A stretch of 64,000 nt of DNA, from NCBI GenBank assembly GCA_012934845.2, contig WNNJ02000211.1:1-64000 (forward strand), in the 5' to 3' direction. Positions 1-12,264 of the stretch are shown one piece after another. The position numbers and the translations under genes are program-made. The notes beneath the pieces are model-generated. The model made no database searches. It had not been told where the DNA came from and was given only the letters and a program-made list of their open reading frames with translations. Origin of the DNA: Pomphorhynchus laevis (lineage: Eukaryota > Acanthocephala > Palaeacanthocephala > Echinorhynchida > Pomphorhynchidae). Positions within the stretch are counted from its first letter, which is position 1; the number at the start of each line of letters is the position of its first letter.

Positions 1-449
1 TTTTTTATGCCCTCAAGCGTAAGCTCTTCCTTCTTTAGCAGAATTCGAATAGGATCACGCATAAATGCATTAGTAACTTCCAGCACGCTCTCCGGCATAG
101 TGGCAAACATTAAAACAACCTATAGATCGTCGTTCATCACCTGAAATATGTTGTATATTTGCTCTTTAAATCCTTTGGACAGCATTTCATCAGCCTCATC
201 AAGGATAAATAGACGAATGCTTTTAGCATTAAGTACACCACGACTTATCATATCAAGTACCCTGCCAGGTGTGCCGACTAGAACTTGCACTCCAACCTTT
301 AGTATACTAAGATCTGTATCAATGCGTGTGCCAATCGTGCAAAAATGACATCTAATATCTAGATAATCCCCTAATGTCAAAACATAATTTTGAATTTGTT
401 TAGCCAACTCGCGGGTTAGTGCGAGTATTAAAGCCTGACATTCAGAGCT
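1..449 (-). pseudogene. Duplicated piece of eIF4A retrocopy
   Basis: Minus-strand reading gives the DEAD-box helicase core ([26 protein letters not shown]), followed by a stop and [11 protein letters not shown]. By eye the 449 bp match 4643-5091 base for base, including the in-frame TAG, so this is a later duplication of an already dead copy and not a second gene. The match ends at 449/5091, and the left end lies outside the window. Between 450 and 527 the sequence is unrelated to eIF4A. A recent duplication or an assembly artefact are both possible. Confidence 0.85.
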
Positions 450-527
450 CTTGTGTATTACATAATCTTGGCATTCCCCAGATGATCTGTGCATCCGTCG
501 TATACACTCACTAAATTTAAATGCTAT

Positions 528-559
528 TCATCGTCCGGTCTTGTATGACCGGACGATGA
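528..559. repeat. Perfect 13-bp inverted repeat at LINE junction
   Basis: TCATCGTCCGGTC and its exact reverse complement are separated by 6 nt. The palindrome sits between the eIF4A duplicate and the start of the LINE. The 12-mer CGGTCTTGTATG also recurs at 536 and 568. This looks like a foldback formed at the 5' junction of a truncated retroelement. Confidence 0.8.
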
Positions 560-3110
560 ATTATGGCGGTCTTGTATGTTTCGCATTACCCATGTTCCGC
601 TTGCCATCCACGACATTCCCATTGAACCTACGTCTTTTGAGCTAATGTATTTCTCAGCATCTAATCTTAATGATCGTTACAACTTCATCTTACTATATCG
701 TCTTGGTTCCATTGGTCCGAGCAACACTTTTTTCGACGAATTTTACGATCGCTTCTTAAACATTGACGCACCTGACCCAATAATCCTTCTCGGTGATTTC
801 AACATTCATCTTGAATGCCCAACCTCGCGAAGCGCTGCACGTCTTTTTTCAATTATTGGTGATCTCGGATTCGTTTATCAATACACTGGTGCTACACATA
901 TTCTGGGAGGAACCATAGATGGTTTCTTTTTGCGAACTTCCTCGCATCTCAAACCACGGGACACCGTGCTTCATACCGGTATTTCTGATCATTTTCTTCT
1001 TTCCTTACAATTACATTCCCTTCCCGATATCCCTCTACATCTCGCTCTCATCGATCTTGGAAACTTCTTGATTTAGCGCTATTTCAAAATTATCTGGTAA
1101 ACTCTTTAGATTTGTCTCCTTAATCATCTGTAAGTATTCTTGCGAATAACTTTGAATCATGAATTACCCAAATTCTTGATAAAATATTACCTTTAAGGGT
1201 TTTTGTTTCACGACGTTCTCATCAAGCTTTTTGGTTTGATTGTGAATGTGTCACTGCTAAACGTTTACTGCGTCGTTGTCATCGCCTGTACTTTAGAACA
1301 CATAAAAGAAATGTTTCTTTGGCAGATACAGCCAGATTATCTTTCAAATATGCTCGTAAACTATACTGTGAGTTCTTGAAGCATAAATCACTTGCTTACT
1401 GGCGTGCAAAAATTGCATCTCCTTCTTCTCCACGCAATTTGTGGTCTTCCATTAAAAACTTACTTGGATGTTTATGTCCGAAATCAACACTGTCTCCTTG
1501 CATTTATGCTGAATACCTTCGTGATAAGCTTACTGCAAACATTTCCACTCTTGCTTTCATTAATGACGAATTTTCTTGTCTTGAATCATCACTTGCCGGA
1601 ACTTTTCTATTCTACGCTTATGCATCCTCAGCAAATATTAACTACACTAACGCAGTTACCAAACACGACATCTATCCGAGATATTATCCCAACTAATGTG
1701 TTGAAATCTCGAATCCACACACTTCTACCTTATTTGTGTAATCTTTTCAATTCGTCAATTCGGTATTCGAAGTATCCTGATTCCTTTAAAGTTGCCATTA
1801 TACGGCAACTTGTGAAGCGATCATCTCTTGATCCCGTGATTCCTTCTTCGTACAGACCAATTTCTCACCTACTGACAATCTCCAAACTTTTTTGAACGTA
1901 TAATCTTACATCAAATAAGTGACTATCTGAAGGTAAATAACCTGTTTCCTTCTTCTCAATCTGCTTATCGTAAACATCATTCAACCCTCACTGCATGCAC
2001 TCAAATTTTTGACCATTTACTTGTCGCCATTGGTAAGAAATGTATTGGTCTTATTATAGCGCTTGATTTAGCTTCAGCCTTTGATGTCGTTGACCATCAA
2101 ATTCTCCTCGCATGTCTTCGTCACCGATACAGTTTCTCATCTAGTGTTATCAAATAGTTCCTATCATATCTAACTGGTAGATCTTATAGTGTTGAATCTA
2201 ATTCAACTTTCTCATCCACTTATCAAATCACTCACGGCGTACCTCAAGGTTCTGTTCTTGGACCTCTACTATTCACACTTCTTTTTGTCGACCTAACATA
2301 TATAGCCTCTCCTTATGGTTTTCATTTAATTCAATATGCAGATGACATCGTGCTGTATGCAGACTGTGATCCTTCTTCCATGAATGACCTTGCAGACATT
2401 GCTTCTGATTGTCTAAATCATCTTTGTAAACATTTGACATCATTACGTTTAGTAATAAATACGAAGAAATCTACCCTTATGTTGATAACACCTCACTCTT
2501 TGTCTGATCCGAACATTTGAATCAAAATTTCGAATATACTTTACCGGTAGTCACTTCTATGACTATTCTCGGAATTTCATTTTATTCCCACTTGTTATTT
2601 CTTGCTTTCATCAGACACAAAGCTCAATGCTGTTTTTTATCTTGAGGGACATTAGGCAAGTAAGACATCATCTCGATATTCTCACTACGGTGAAATTAGT
2701 GAATTCTCGTCTGATTTCCAAACTTGATTATTCTGTCAGTCTTCTTATTAATTATCCGAAATCATCGCTCAAATCTTTGCAAAGTATTCTAAATTCGCTG
2801 TCTTGGCTATAAATCACGAACCGCATAAGGTTAAAACTAGCATGCTTTATGTGGAATATCATACATGCCAACGCCCCTTAACAGCTCATCTTACCTACAT
2901 TATCCAGTAAATCCACAACTTTTATTTCGCTTCGCAGTCATTCTACAAGATCAAGATTATATGTTCCACGTCATTTTTCGCTCACCGCACATCGATCATA
3001 CTCGATTGTAGGGCCTAAACTGTGGAACAATCTTCCCTCAAATGTTACTGCATCATCTTAATATGTACAATTTAAAAAATTTTTATTTACATTTCTACAG
3101 AATCCTAATT
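560..3110 (+). mobile_element. L2/CR1-like LINE, 5'-truncated ORF2
   Basis: This is the decayed ORF2 of a non-LTR retrotransposon. The endonuclease end is read at 576-1073 (motifs ILLGDFNIH and GISDHF, the usual APE signatures). Reverse transcriptase blocks follow in shifting frames: SYRPIS, LDLASAFDVVDHQ (motif A), GVPQGSVLGPLLF (motif B, about 2237) and QYADDIVLY (motif C, about 2333). The tail near 2935-3080 reads RLYVPRH, SYSIVGPKLWNNLP, the standard CR1/L2 C-terminus. Several stops and frame changes make it dead. ORF1 and the first part of the endonuclease are missing. The CR1/L2/Jockey group is clear; the exact clade is inferred. Confidence 0.85.
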
Positions 3111-3184
3111 TATTTTTTTTGTCATTTATTGGGCTTGAAAGTGGCTGATAGTCACATTTGCCACTTAAAAAAACCTTTTCTTCT

Positions 3185-4060
3185 TCTTTATAATTTATAT
3201 CAAGTACAAATAAAAAATTGAAATTTAAAATAAAAGTCATTTTCATGAATTGACTAATAAATAACAGACGTTGTATCAGAATAAGGATTAGAGGTCATCA
3301 TGATGAATTGCTATGCTATCAGGTTTCGGCCCCTAACTCCTTTACCCAACATAGCAGCGGGGCCAAATACATGCTAATGATGTATTTCCTCTGATGAAAT
3401 TTTATTATATAGTATCTTATTCTAATACAAAGTATATTATTTGGTATCCATCCATAAAAATTTTCCGCTAATGATTTTTAATTTATTTTTAATGTTATTG
3501 TGTTGATTTATATATTTTAATATTTTCTGTTTGATGTTATTTTTATAGTAACCTAGTTTAAATTTTGAATCTATTAAATTATTTAAATGATTTTGAAGAA
3601 AACCAATATCGTTACAAATTGTTGCAATTCTTCAAATTTCATCATTTAATGTATTATATTATATGGTATGCCTGAATGATCATGCAAAAATATGTTTTTC
3701 GAATATTTAAATATGTCATCGTTACGATATAAATTAAAAGTAGTTTTAATTGATGCTAATTTAATGATAATATATATCGATATATACCTTCTTGATCATA
3801 AATATTGGTTTTATTAAGAATGTGGCTACCTAAATAAATTTGTTGCTTATTGAATAAAAATTGTTAGAGTTAAATACATATATAATCTATATATCGAAAT
3901 ATATATTTCATATCTTTATATAATTTAGATTTATTTTTTAAGCAGTTATGAACAAATTCATATTCTAAAAAGCTTAAAAATAAGCCAGCTTTAATTGGGC
4001 TACAATTACCTCCCATTGGTATTATATTACCTCCCAAAATATTGTAGCACAAATATTAAA
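3185..4060 (-). mobile_element. Naiad-type Penelope-like element, 3' fragment (N1)
   Basis: The minus strand carries the C-terminal half of a reverse transcriptase: IPMGGNCSPIKAGLFLSF (palm block before the active site) and FRYIDYICI (the YIDD box, here with a Tyr). It is followed in broken frames by the same tail seen at 41.3 and 57.7 kb (FLHDHSGIPYN, FKLGYYKNNIKQK). Then come the family's foldback (about 3270-3430) and its AT-rich end. It is a dead 5'-truncated copy next to the eIF4A retrocopy. Assignment to the permuted Naiad clade rests on the longer copy at 60.3-62.7 kb. Confidence 0.75.
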
Positions 4061-4161
4061 GCACAATTCAACAAATATCTGCGTTTAGTCTTAGCTTTCT
4101 ATAGTTTTCTTTGTTAATTTAGACTAAAGAAAAAATTTTCTCGATATTTTAACCAATAAAC

Positions 4162-5374
4162 TTAGATTAATAGCTCACTACCGTTCATCAGTATCTCTTC
4201 AATTGTTGTTTTGTAGAATTTTTCAAGTGATTTTAATATAGATTGGTCTTCATTAGTTACAAAATTAATAACGATACCTTTTCTGTCAAATCTTCCTCCG
4301 CGACCTATACGATGTATATAGCTTTCACGGTCTTTAGGTAGATCATAGTTAATAACTAACGAAACCTGATGAACGTCAATCTCCTAAGCCAGAAGATCCG
4401 TGGTTAGTAGAACTCTAGATGAACCCAGAAGAAATTTGGACATAATTTCATTTCATTCCTCCTGTGGCATTTCTTCATGGATTGCGGACACCGTGTGTTC
4501 ACGTATTGTCATCTCATTCATCAACCATTCAACCATACGTTTAGTATTACAAAATATAACCGATCGCATTACTTGTAAGCTTTTATATAAGTCACACAAT
4601 GCAGCTAGCTTAATTTCATCTCGTTCAACGTTAACGTAAAAATTTTTTATGCCCTCAAGCGTAAGCTCTTCCTTCTTTAGCAGAATTCGAATAGGATCAC
4701 GCATAAATGCATTAGTAACTTCCAGCACGCTCTCCGGCATAGTGGCAAACATTAAAACAACCTATAGATCGTCGTTCATCACCTGAAATATGTTGTATAT
4801 TTGCTCTTTAAATCCTTTGGACAGCATTTCATCAGCCTCATCAAGGATAAATAGACGAATGCTTTTAGCATTAAGTACACCACGACTTATCATATCAAGT
4901 ACCCTGCCAGGTGTGCCGACTAGAACTTGCACTCCAACCTTTAGTATACTAAGATCTGTATCAATGCGTGTGCCAATCGTGCAAAAATGACATCTAATAT
5001 CTAGATAATCCCCTAATGTCAAAACATAATTTTGAATTTGTTTAGCCAACTCGCGGGTTAGTGCGAGTATTAAAGCCTGACATTCAGAGCTTTGACTATC
5101 TATACATTGTAATGCTGCTATAGTATAAGTCGCTGTTTTATTAGCACCAGATTTAGCTTGAGCGATAACGTCACGTCCCTTGATAATTGGCTAATCGCTA
5201 TTTGTTGAATAACTGATGGAATTCCGATACCATAAGCGTATATTCCACTGAGTAAAGGTTTTCTTAGATTCATTGCGTCAAACGAAGAAACGGATTCATC
5301 ATGGCTTGATTCTATCATTGCACTTGACGACTGCATTGAAGAAAATTGATCAAAACCATATGCGGCTGAGGTCA
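4162..5374 (-). pseudogene. eIF4A: Processed eIF4A pseudogene
   Basis: An intronless minus-strand copy of the translation-initiation DEAD-box RNA helicase, of about the usual 400 codons from [11 protein letters not shown] to SELLI and a stop. Readable blocks in order: Walker A region [12 protein letters not shown] (normally SGTGKT), [91 protein letters not shown]. Damage includes a frameshift before KGRDV, a stop replacing the codon before VVLMFATMP, an altered P-loop and a stop before IDVHQ. Lack of introns and full-length colinearity indicate an mRNA-derived copy, presumably made by a LINE. Identity as eIF4A is firm; it cannot encode a working helicase. Confidence 0.92.
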
Positions 5375-5414
5375 TTTTATTTTATACCTTTATATCTTAG
5401 ATCAACAAAATATT

Positions 5415-5720
5415 ATTAAAAATTTATTAAAATTATTAAGCGAAATTTTTTATGGATGTTTGATAAACAATATGCTTTGTATTAGAATAAGGTACACTAA
5501 ATGATCAAATTTCATCAGCGGAAATACGTCATTAGCACATTGTTGGCCAAGCTGCTATGTTGTGTCGAGGAATAGTTGCCGAAACCTTATTACATATCAG
5601 TTCCTTCTGATGACCTCGAATTTTTTACTGATACATCGTATGTTGTTTATTATTCAATTCATAAAGATTGACTTTTATTTAACTTTTTAACTTGATACAA
5701 ATATAAATTGTATAAAATCA
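5415..5720 (+). mobile_element. Naiad 3' end with foldback (N2)
   Basis: Repeat of the family end: TTGTATTAGAATAAG, CATCAGCGGAAATACG, CGAGGAATAGTTGCCGAAAC and TTCTGATGA in the same order as at 58 kb, followed by the AT-rich tail. There is no coding part. The first small hairpin has lost pairing in this copy. Confidence 0.75.
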
Positions 5721-5724
5721 TATA

Positions 5725-5895
5725 TTAGTTATGATGGTTTTATAGACTTGATTTGAAAAAAATCTTTATTCTGGCAAGCTTTCAACACAGTGTCATTTTT
5801 AAGCAATAGTTTGGTTTGAAAATGATACTGTGTGTTGAAAGTTTGCAAGAATAAAGATTTTTTCATTTCATGTCTATAAAACCATCGTAAACTAA
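5725..5895. repeat. 171-bp foldback element (MITE-like hairpin)
   Basis: Two arms of about 78 bp are nearly perfect reverse complements: the left arm starts TTAGTTATGATGGTTTTATA and the right arm ends TATAAAACCATCGTAAACTA, with a loop of about 14 nt. The weak minus-strand reading frame across it is a by-product of the palindrome. It could be a solo MITE or a source of long hairpin RNA. No coding capacity or clear target duplication is seen. Confidence 0.8.
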
Positions 5896-6383
5896 GCATA
5901 ATTTTTACATTCAATTGTGTTATATTTACTTTCAATCTCGTTGTTATTGTATTAAATCTAATCACTTTTGCTTTTCATTTCGTCAATTTTCGAATTAATC
6001 TAGTCACCACTGCATTCGGTTTCATTATTTTTACATGCAATATCACCAAATAATATGGCTTTACATTTTGAATATTGTAGTTAAAACTGTACGATTTTTT
6101 ATCGGTGTTGCTAACTATTTTTTATTTTATTTAAATAATATTTTTAATATTACTTGAATATAATACATCCTAATGTTGTTTCACAGTCCTAATTCGATAA
6201 ATTTATTGACAAACAGCTAATTATTTAGCTGCTAATGTGTTTATGCATGTTGTGTGGATAAATCTTTATTCCGAAATTTAATGACATGGCAGTTCTAACC
6301 GATTACTTCCAATCTTGATTCTAATGCATGGTAATAGAATAATATAATTAAAGGTGGCAACAAACCACCTTAATGCAGCTGTT

Positions 6384-6640
6384 ATCAGGCCTGGAGCGGT
6401 AGCCAATGAATCAGAGGCCAATAAGCGTAGCAAATACGCTGACCCGACGCTAATCGACCACTTTGTGCCTGTTGCTATGGAAACATTTGGTGCGTGATGT
6501 ATGGAGGCACGCGACTTCATACATGAATTAGGTCGGCGAATAATGGCAGTGACAGAATAGCGACGGTCTACAGAATTCTTGCTGCAGAGTCTGAGTCTTG
6601 CCATTAAACGGAGCAATGCTAGCTGGCAGGAGGGAAGACC
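6384..6640 (+). mobile_element. RLE-type LINE, C-terminal fragment
   Basis: Reading the + strand gives RPGAVANESEANKRSKYAD, FVPVAMETFGA, ARDFIHELGRRIMAVTE and EFLLQSLSLAIKRSNA with two in-frame stops. This is the conserved domain that follows the restriction-like endonuclease in R2/NeSL-type LINEs abundant in ticks and molluscs, and it matches the copy at 63.3-63.57 kb. Only the end survives; sequence from 5900 to 6383 shows nothing coding. Confidence 0.75.
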
Positions 6641-6939
6641 TACAGGATTCAGATGTTTGTATATTTGAAAGATTCAACATACTGCTCCTGTCTATATAGA
6701 TCAAGTTAAAATAAGTCTTGGTTATTAAAAACTCTTACAATATCAAAACTAAGCTACGGATAATTGTACCGATTGGATTAGCAGGCCTGAAATCTAATTC
6801 TTTAGGTCGTTTATATGATTAAATTTCAAAAAACGTCAACAAATAAAGAATTCAATTAAAAGAAGAAAATCACAGCAAAAAATTTTGGTTTCTAATAAAC
6901 ATACAACTACTTGGATTTACTACGGAAAATTTTACAGAA

Positions 6940-8055
6940 ATGGATGGTAATTCCCTCAATTCTCAGGGAACTTCCTTGAATACAGACTCTAAGGTAAGTG
7001 GTTTATTATCTACCGATGGTAATATGATTAACAAGGTACTCCCCCCTATTCCGAAGTTAATAAACTTTATTTTTATCAAACTAACCCAACCTCAAGAGCG
7101 ACATCAGCTTTTCTCAATATTTCTAAGGAGGTTTGTAAATGATTATCCCAACAGGATTATTTTTAATTCTGTGAAAATGTTTGATTCAACTATAAAAATC
7201 TCATTTGCTACCAATGAGCTAGCAACTGAGTACGTTAATTTTTTCAAACGTAATCTCAATGGTCTTGGAATGATCGAGCATAAACCTATTCTCTCGACCT
7301 TGAGAATATCGAACTTCCCTCCTCATCTAGAAGATGATGACCTTCAAGCTCTAAAATCCTTGTTCAAACTCTCGAACGTTAGGACTCTGAAAGACAAGAA
7401 TGGTTTCCCGATTCACGTTGCTTTCTGCTCGGCGGAATCCGGGCACAGTCTAACGTTATCCCAATCAGCCTGCAACCCTTTCCTACGTTATAACCTTCTC
7501 TTCTCTATAGTTGATGAGGACAACCTTACCTACCCCATTGCAACGTCTGCCACGTCTGGGGGCACTGGGGATCAAATTGTTCAAAAGCTCGTATCTGCGG
7601 AGTATGCTCAATGGACTCCTGCAGCTCATTACTAAAAGGGGAGAAATGTGTGGTTTCTCTTAAATGCCCGAACTGTAAAGGGGACCACCCTGCCTGGTCT
7701 AGAAAGTGCCCCTTTTTCAAAAAATACAGAAATGTTCACGTGTCTCCAACTGTTACTCCTAACAGACTGTCGGCTGCCACTGCAGCCATTCCGGTGAACC
7801 GTATGTCGGACAAGGATATTATACACCTTCTGGATTCCTACAAAAGATCTACTAAAATGGACATGGAGAAACTTATATCTAGCATGCTTGCAACACTTTT
7901 CACAGCTCCTGAAATTTCATCGCCGGTCGTCCCAGTATCGAAGAAATCGCAGAAAAGAGGTGGAGCCACTCACTCTCTTCCTCCATTGAAGATTGGAAAA
8001 TTACTACAACAGGCCTCCCAGGGAAATGAAGATAATGCCCGTTATCTTCATTTTT
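6940..8055 (+). mobile_element. Jockey-like LINE copy 1, ORF1 only
   Basis: ORF1 of the main LINE family, starting MDGNSLNSQG. An RRM-like stretch (LRISNFPPHLEDDDLQAL) precedes three zinc knuckles: CNVCHVWGHWGSNC, CGVCSMDSC, CPNCKGDHPAWSRKC. A 1-nt loss in the C run near 7536 shifts the frame just before the first knuckle; the second half reads on to QGNEDNA. The copy stops at about 8050 with no ORF2, unusual because LINEs normally lose their 5' end, so a deletion or later rearrangement removed the rest. In the family ORF1 packages RNA; this copy is dead. Confidence 0.85.
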
Positions 8056-8379
8056 TATTCACTTTTTTTTGCTTTTCTATTTTTATGTCAAGTGATCGCG
8101 CGTTTGTGTAAAACGATAGTAATTCTTTTCCATTATTGATTGTTGATATAATTGTTTTACTGTTTTAATTTGATCTCTTAGAATACGATGTGGCATTATG
8201 CTTTATGTTTTATACTCTTTAGTTCTCTTGAAAATTCCGTTATATTTAACAACATTAACTTATCATTTGTTGTAATTTCACATTTCTCTTTAACATTTCT
8301 TGACACTTCTAAATTGTTTGGACTGTAATATTTTCAACATCCGAAAACCTGCTCGTTTCATTGTTATTTGCTTTAATTA

Positions 8380-9970
8380 AAGTTTTACAATTATTGTCAT
8401 AATAATGCTTAGAGGGTGATGCTTGCGCTTTGATGTTTATGATTGATCCGTCAGATCATTAAAATTTTTGCATAGACAGAAATTCCGAGTTGCCGAAAAT
8501 CCTTTATGGATTGATACCCTCTTTAGATGCTTAAAATACATTATATTTTACATTAAAGTAACCACCTAATATTGCCAGTTTGGCATTATTTAGCCTATTT
8601 TAAATATCAGATATCGTGTTAATAATGTACGCCAAGGCTTATTAGGGTTGAAATCACAATTAATGAAATAAGATGTTGTTTCTACAACCATTGAATTAGG
8701 AATCCTTGAATACTAACGCTACACACAATTCCGGTTTTAAGGCTATTAACATACCACTGATTGGTCTTACACGCAATAGATTATAGGCTAACTGTTCAAA
8801 ACATTCGAAGAGCTTAAAGCATGTCGACTCTAATTAAAAGGTTTCGTTTAACAATATCACATCATAGTTGTTTATCGCTTCATCGATACCAAGGTCTAGA
8901 ACATATTTTAGATCCTCAACGTTCCACAATAATACTGACGTTTTTATACTTCACATCACTACATATCGTCCTATATACTCTTTGTATTACCATTTATAAC
9001 TTGTAATGATGTATCCACCTCTAGTCATTCGAGCTCAGTAGCATTCCCACAAGAAGTCTCACAATCCACTACTTCGATTGGTGAAGTGGTACACTTTTCT
9101 TTTTGTCTACCAGATTGTTTTACTTTATTTACCACATCCCCGTTACGAATATAAACTTCATAATCTGAAAACTCAGCTGACAAGTTCTTTTGTTATATCC
9201 GTAGTTGATACATTCTATCATTTTCAGGATGTGAGACATATGGTGTTATATAAAACCGTTTAAATGGTTCTATATAACGTAGCTTTTTCCGCTTAAATAT
9301 CTCTCCAACTAAAGATTTTTCCACTTTTACTTTCAACAAGTGACTACGGTCAACCCTTTCTATTCCAATTCTCAATATGTTTTGAATTAATTATTGTGAT
9401 GTTGATATCCCAATTTTCGAGAATAAGAAATCTACCAACACATTGTCATCCTCAATTTTCTTCATTCCTGTCATTACAAAAAATTTCACGTTACTCTTTT
9501 ATCCTTAAGGATTTGATAAAGTATGCTTGTTTAGAGAATTATTTGGAATATATCTAGTTTCTATTATGGTTTTCACAATTTCTGCCTTTACATCCATATG
9601 TACTGACTCCTCAATTACATTTGCAAACTTTTATTCAGGTTTCTTTCCTCTTCATTTTTACTTTCATCTTTTAATTTATTAACTTTTTCTAGTATTTCAA
9701 TTACTCTTTTAAGCAATTCACAATTTTCTGTCTTGACCAAGTGTATCGGACTAGCTGCACAGAATTCACACAAGGTTGTACCATCTGTAAATCCTGTTGA
9801 CACACAAATTGTTAATCACACAGATACCCATGCACCGCATTTATCACCTTTACATTGAAATTTGCTATAATTTTCTTCTGGTCTATAACCAAAGGGTATA
9901 ATTTTTTCAAATAAAAACGAATCAGCTGTCATCGTATTTAAAAAGCTAAAGCTTTTAATTAAATTCAACT
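8380..9970 (-). mobile_element. Second LINE type: finger/coiled-coil ORF1 plus APE fragment
   Basis: On the minus strand a decayed ORF1 begins near 9960: cysteine pairs CKGDKCGAW and CEFCAASP suggest a PHD-like finger, then a charged coiled coil (EILEKVNKLKDESKNEEER), then an RRM-like block (IERVDRSHLLKVKVEKS, FYITPYVSHPEND). After about 9150 a broken ORF2 shows endonuclease motifs NYDVILLNETF and LAILGGYFNV, where the catalytic Asp of GDFN has become Tyr. It ends before any reverse transcriptase. The architecture fits CR1/Jockey-group elements with PHD-type ORF1s; it differs from both other LINE families here. Function calls are from motif reading only. Confidence 0.6.
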
Positions 9971-10319
9971 AGCTTTTGCATCTTTTTAAACTTTAACTAC
10001 ATTATTCTTGCACCGACCTGTATACTTTAATCCTCGCTTTCGACATTCTACCTGAAAATCAACCGACGTTTACAAAGTCCACTCTTTACTATTGCAAAAT
10101 GTATTTATTGAATAAGCCGTCGTTTCCTATTATACGTATTTGTATTGTATAGATTTTTTTTAATATTTTTATCACTTATATTTTACAGTCTGAATATTGC
10201 ACTGAGTAATTTACAAACGTTAAATTAAAGTACATGACATTGTCTGACTTGACAATACATTTATTTTGTAAGTACATATTTATTAAATCAAGGATAGTCA
10301 GTCCAAATATTATTCCAAA

Positions 10320-10742
10320 AAAATATTATTTAAATTAAATTTATGCTATTTAGCAGAAAATTGTTATGGATAGATAATAAACAATATGCATTGTATTAGA
10401 ATAATGTAGAGTAAATAATCAAAATCTCATCAGAGGAAATACGTCATTACATGTATTTGCCCCCCACTGATATGTTGGGTCGAGGAATAAGGCCCGAAAC
10501 CCGATTACATTTCAGTTCCTCCTGATGACTTATAATACTTATTCTGATACAAATCTGTTATTTATTTCAAAAATTTACTTGTATATTTCAATTTCAATGT
10601 TTTATTTTAACTTGATATAAATATAAATTATATACAATCTTTTATAATTATTTATTATTTATAATTATTTATCTTTACTTTTAATTTATAAATAATATAA
10701 AATACGTAGTAGACTCGGTTAGCTAATCTGATTAATATGGCG
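10320..10742 (+). mobile_element. Naiad 3' end with foldback (N3)
   Basis: A non-coding family end starting at TAGCAGAAAATTGTTATGGA, with the foldback (10390-10555), AT-rich tail and terminal signature TACGTAGTAGACTCGGTTAG. In the large hairpin, CTGATATG/CATTTCAG replaces CTGCTATG/CATAGCAG. From 9970 to 10320 nothing recognisable is seen. Confidence 0.75.
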
Positions 10743-11580
10743 ACATTTTTACATTGACGTTATTATAATGTATTAAGTTAATATTTATATTGAAAAACTG
10801 TGTAGTTGAAATACTGTACATTTGAAAGCACATAAGCGTGGTTTAAAATTCTAAATGATCTCAACCTCGTGGAGATATCTACGTTGGTATCTAGTATAAA
10901 AGATCTGTTTCGACACGTATGTATTAGAGTTCTACAGGCAAAGGATTGAGCATATCATGTGATTCTGAAATCTATAAGCACATATACTCATTAATTCGTA
11001 ATGCTAACAATTTTGAGTTGATATAGCAAATTAGAGCTACTGTCACGGAATTCACTCTTCACAAATGGTTGCATATATCTCAGTAAAAATAAAACTAGTT
11101 TTAAGTCATTAATCTAGTAAATGTTATTCTTACTAGTTATTTGTCGTTTTATTTATCAGATCAGTTAATTAAGTTCACATAGTTTGTTCTATATATATAA
11201 ATTTAAAATAAAATTATCTAAATCTCAAGATTTTCTATAGCTCAGATTATGGAAAAAATAAATAGATTTGTTAATTATTATCAAACGCATTTGTTTATTT
11301 ATTTATAAACAATTTTGCTTATGTATGACTTTTGCGATAAGCGAAATATTGTATAAAATTTATCAAACGCTTGATATAGATTTCTAATGAAATAATTTGT
11401 TTGGAATTTTGGAGCAAAATCAACAACCTTAAATTTATCTTTTATCTGTCTAGCTGCTGCCAGCATACTAAGAAATACAAAGTACATAATTTGTTATTTT
11501 CTATTGTAAAACAAATTAAAATTCATTTGATCTTTTTCACATAAAGTACAATTTCAGCGAATCATCGAATTTTACTCTTT
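10743..11580. other. Unassigned AT-rich sequence
   Basis: No coherent reading frame, repeat end or RNA gene was recognised. The short minus-strand frame at 11299-11487 has no family features and lies in strongly AT-rich DNA. Confidence 0.5.
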
Positions 11581-11634
11581 TTTCCTGATGATGCTAGAAG
11601 CAGCTAATGAAATATAAAAATAAATTAGTATTTG
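11580..11634 (+). ncRNA. Decayed hammerhead-like motif, family C
   Basis: CTGATGA (11585) and GAAA (11609) frame a small stem GCT/AGC, followed by TATAAAAATAAATT. The same arrangement occurs at 20427-20465. Stem I is not convincing, so this is probably a decayed PLE end. Confidence 0.4.
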
Positions 11635-12032
11635 CTGATCTTGCTTCAAAATTTAAAAATTAAACAATAAATAAAAATAAGCTATTTTAAAAATAATTTG
11701 TATTTAATTCATGACGCTTCCTTAGTAAAGAGTTGTATAAATGTGTATATTGTAATTATTAAAATCAAAGTAGAAATATTTAGCTTGATTCAAATATCCA
11801 AAATTATTTAAAAGTAATAATAGTGTTAAATTTTTTGTACTTTCAATAATTGATTTATTAAAGTATTGTAATAGATATGTATTACTAAAAATCAATCACT
11901 TATAACTATTTTAAAAGTTAAATTGAAATTTTTCAATTTATGATGATTTAAAGAATAATGATGTAAAAGAATAATGATGCTATTATACTATTTAAAGAAT
12001 AATGATGCTTAATAAAATTTATTTCTTAAAAG

Positions 12033-12264
12033 GTTAGTTGGTATCGTATTTACGACAAAGAGCAAATATGGCATCTCGAGTTGATATCCGTTAATGAAAT
12101 CATATACATCTATGGCAATGCAAATAAATATGCGTCAGTAAAGTACAGCCCAAGCGTTTGTCATTTGCTGATAAACAATTTGAGCAGCGAAGACATTGGG
12201 ATATACCAATATCAGTTATCGGCGAATTCCGAGATAAAACAATTGTCACTATTTGTTATTTCAG
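12033..12264 (+). CDS. Putative Ig V-like domain exon of a host gene
   Basis: After an acceptor-like TTATTTCTTAAAAG the frame reads VSWYRIYDKEQIW, LELISVNEIIYIYG, CHLLINNLSSEDIGIYQYQ, QLSLFVIS and ends at a TCAG/GTAAAA donor in phase 1. The core Trp of strand C and the D-x-G-x-Y turn before strand F fit an immunoglobulin domain; the expected F-strand Cys is a Tyr. The next candidate exon (20047) begins in the matching phase, joining as FVIS-DVYQFEQQ. The 5' boundary is the weaker one. Which member of the superfamily it is cannot be told. Confidence 0.55.

Noticed and set aside
5729-5965. 78-codon minus-strand gene
   Set aside because: The frame lies across a near-perfect palindrome and has no protein-like features.
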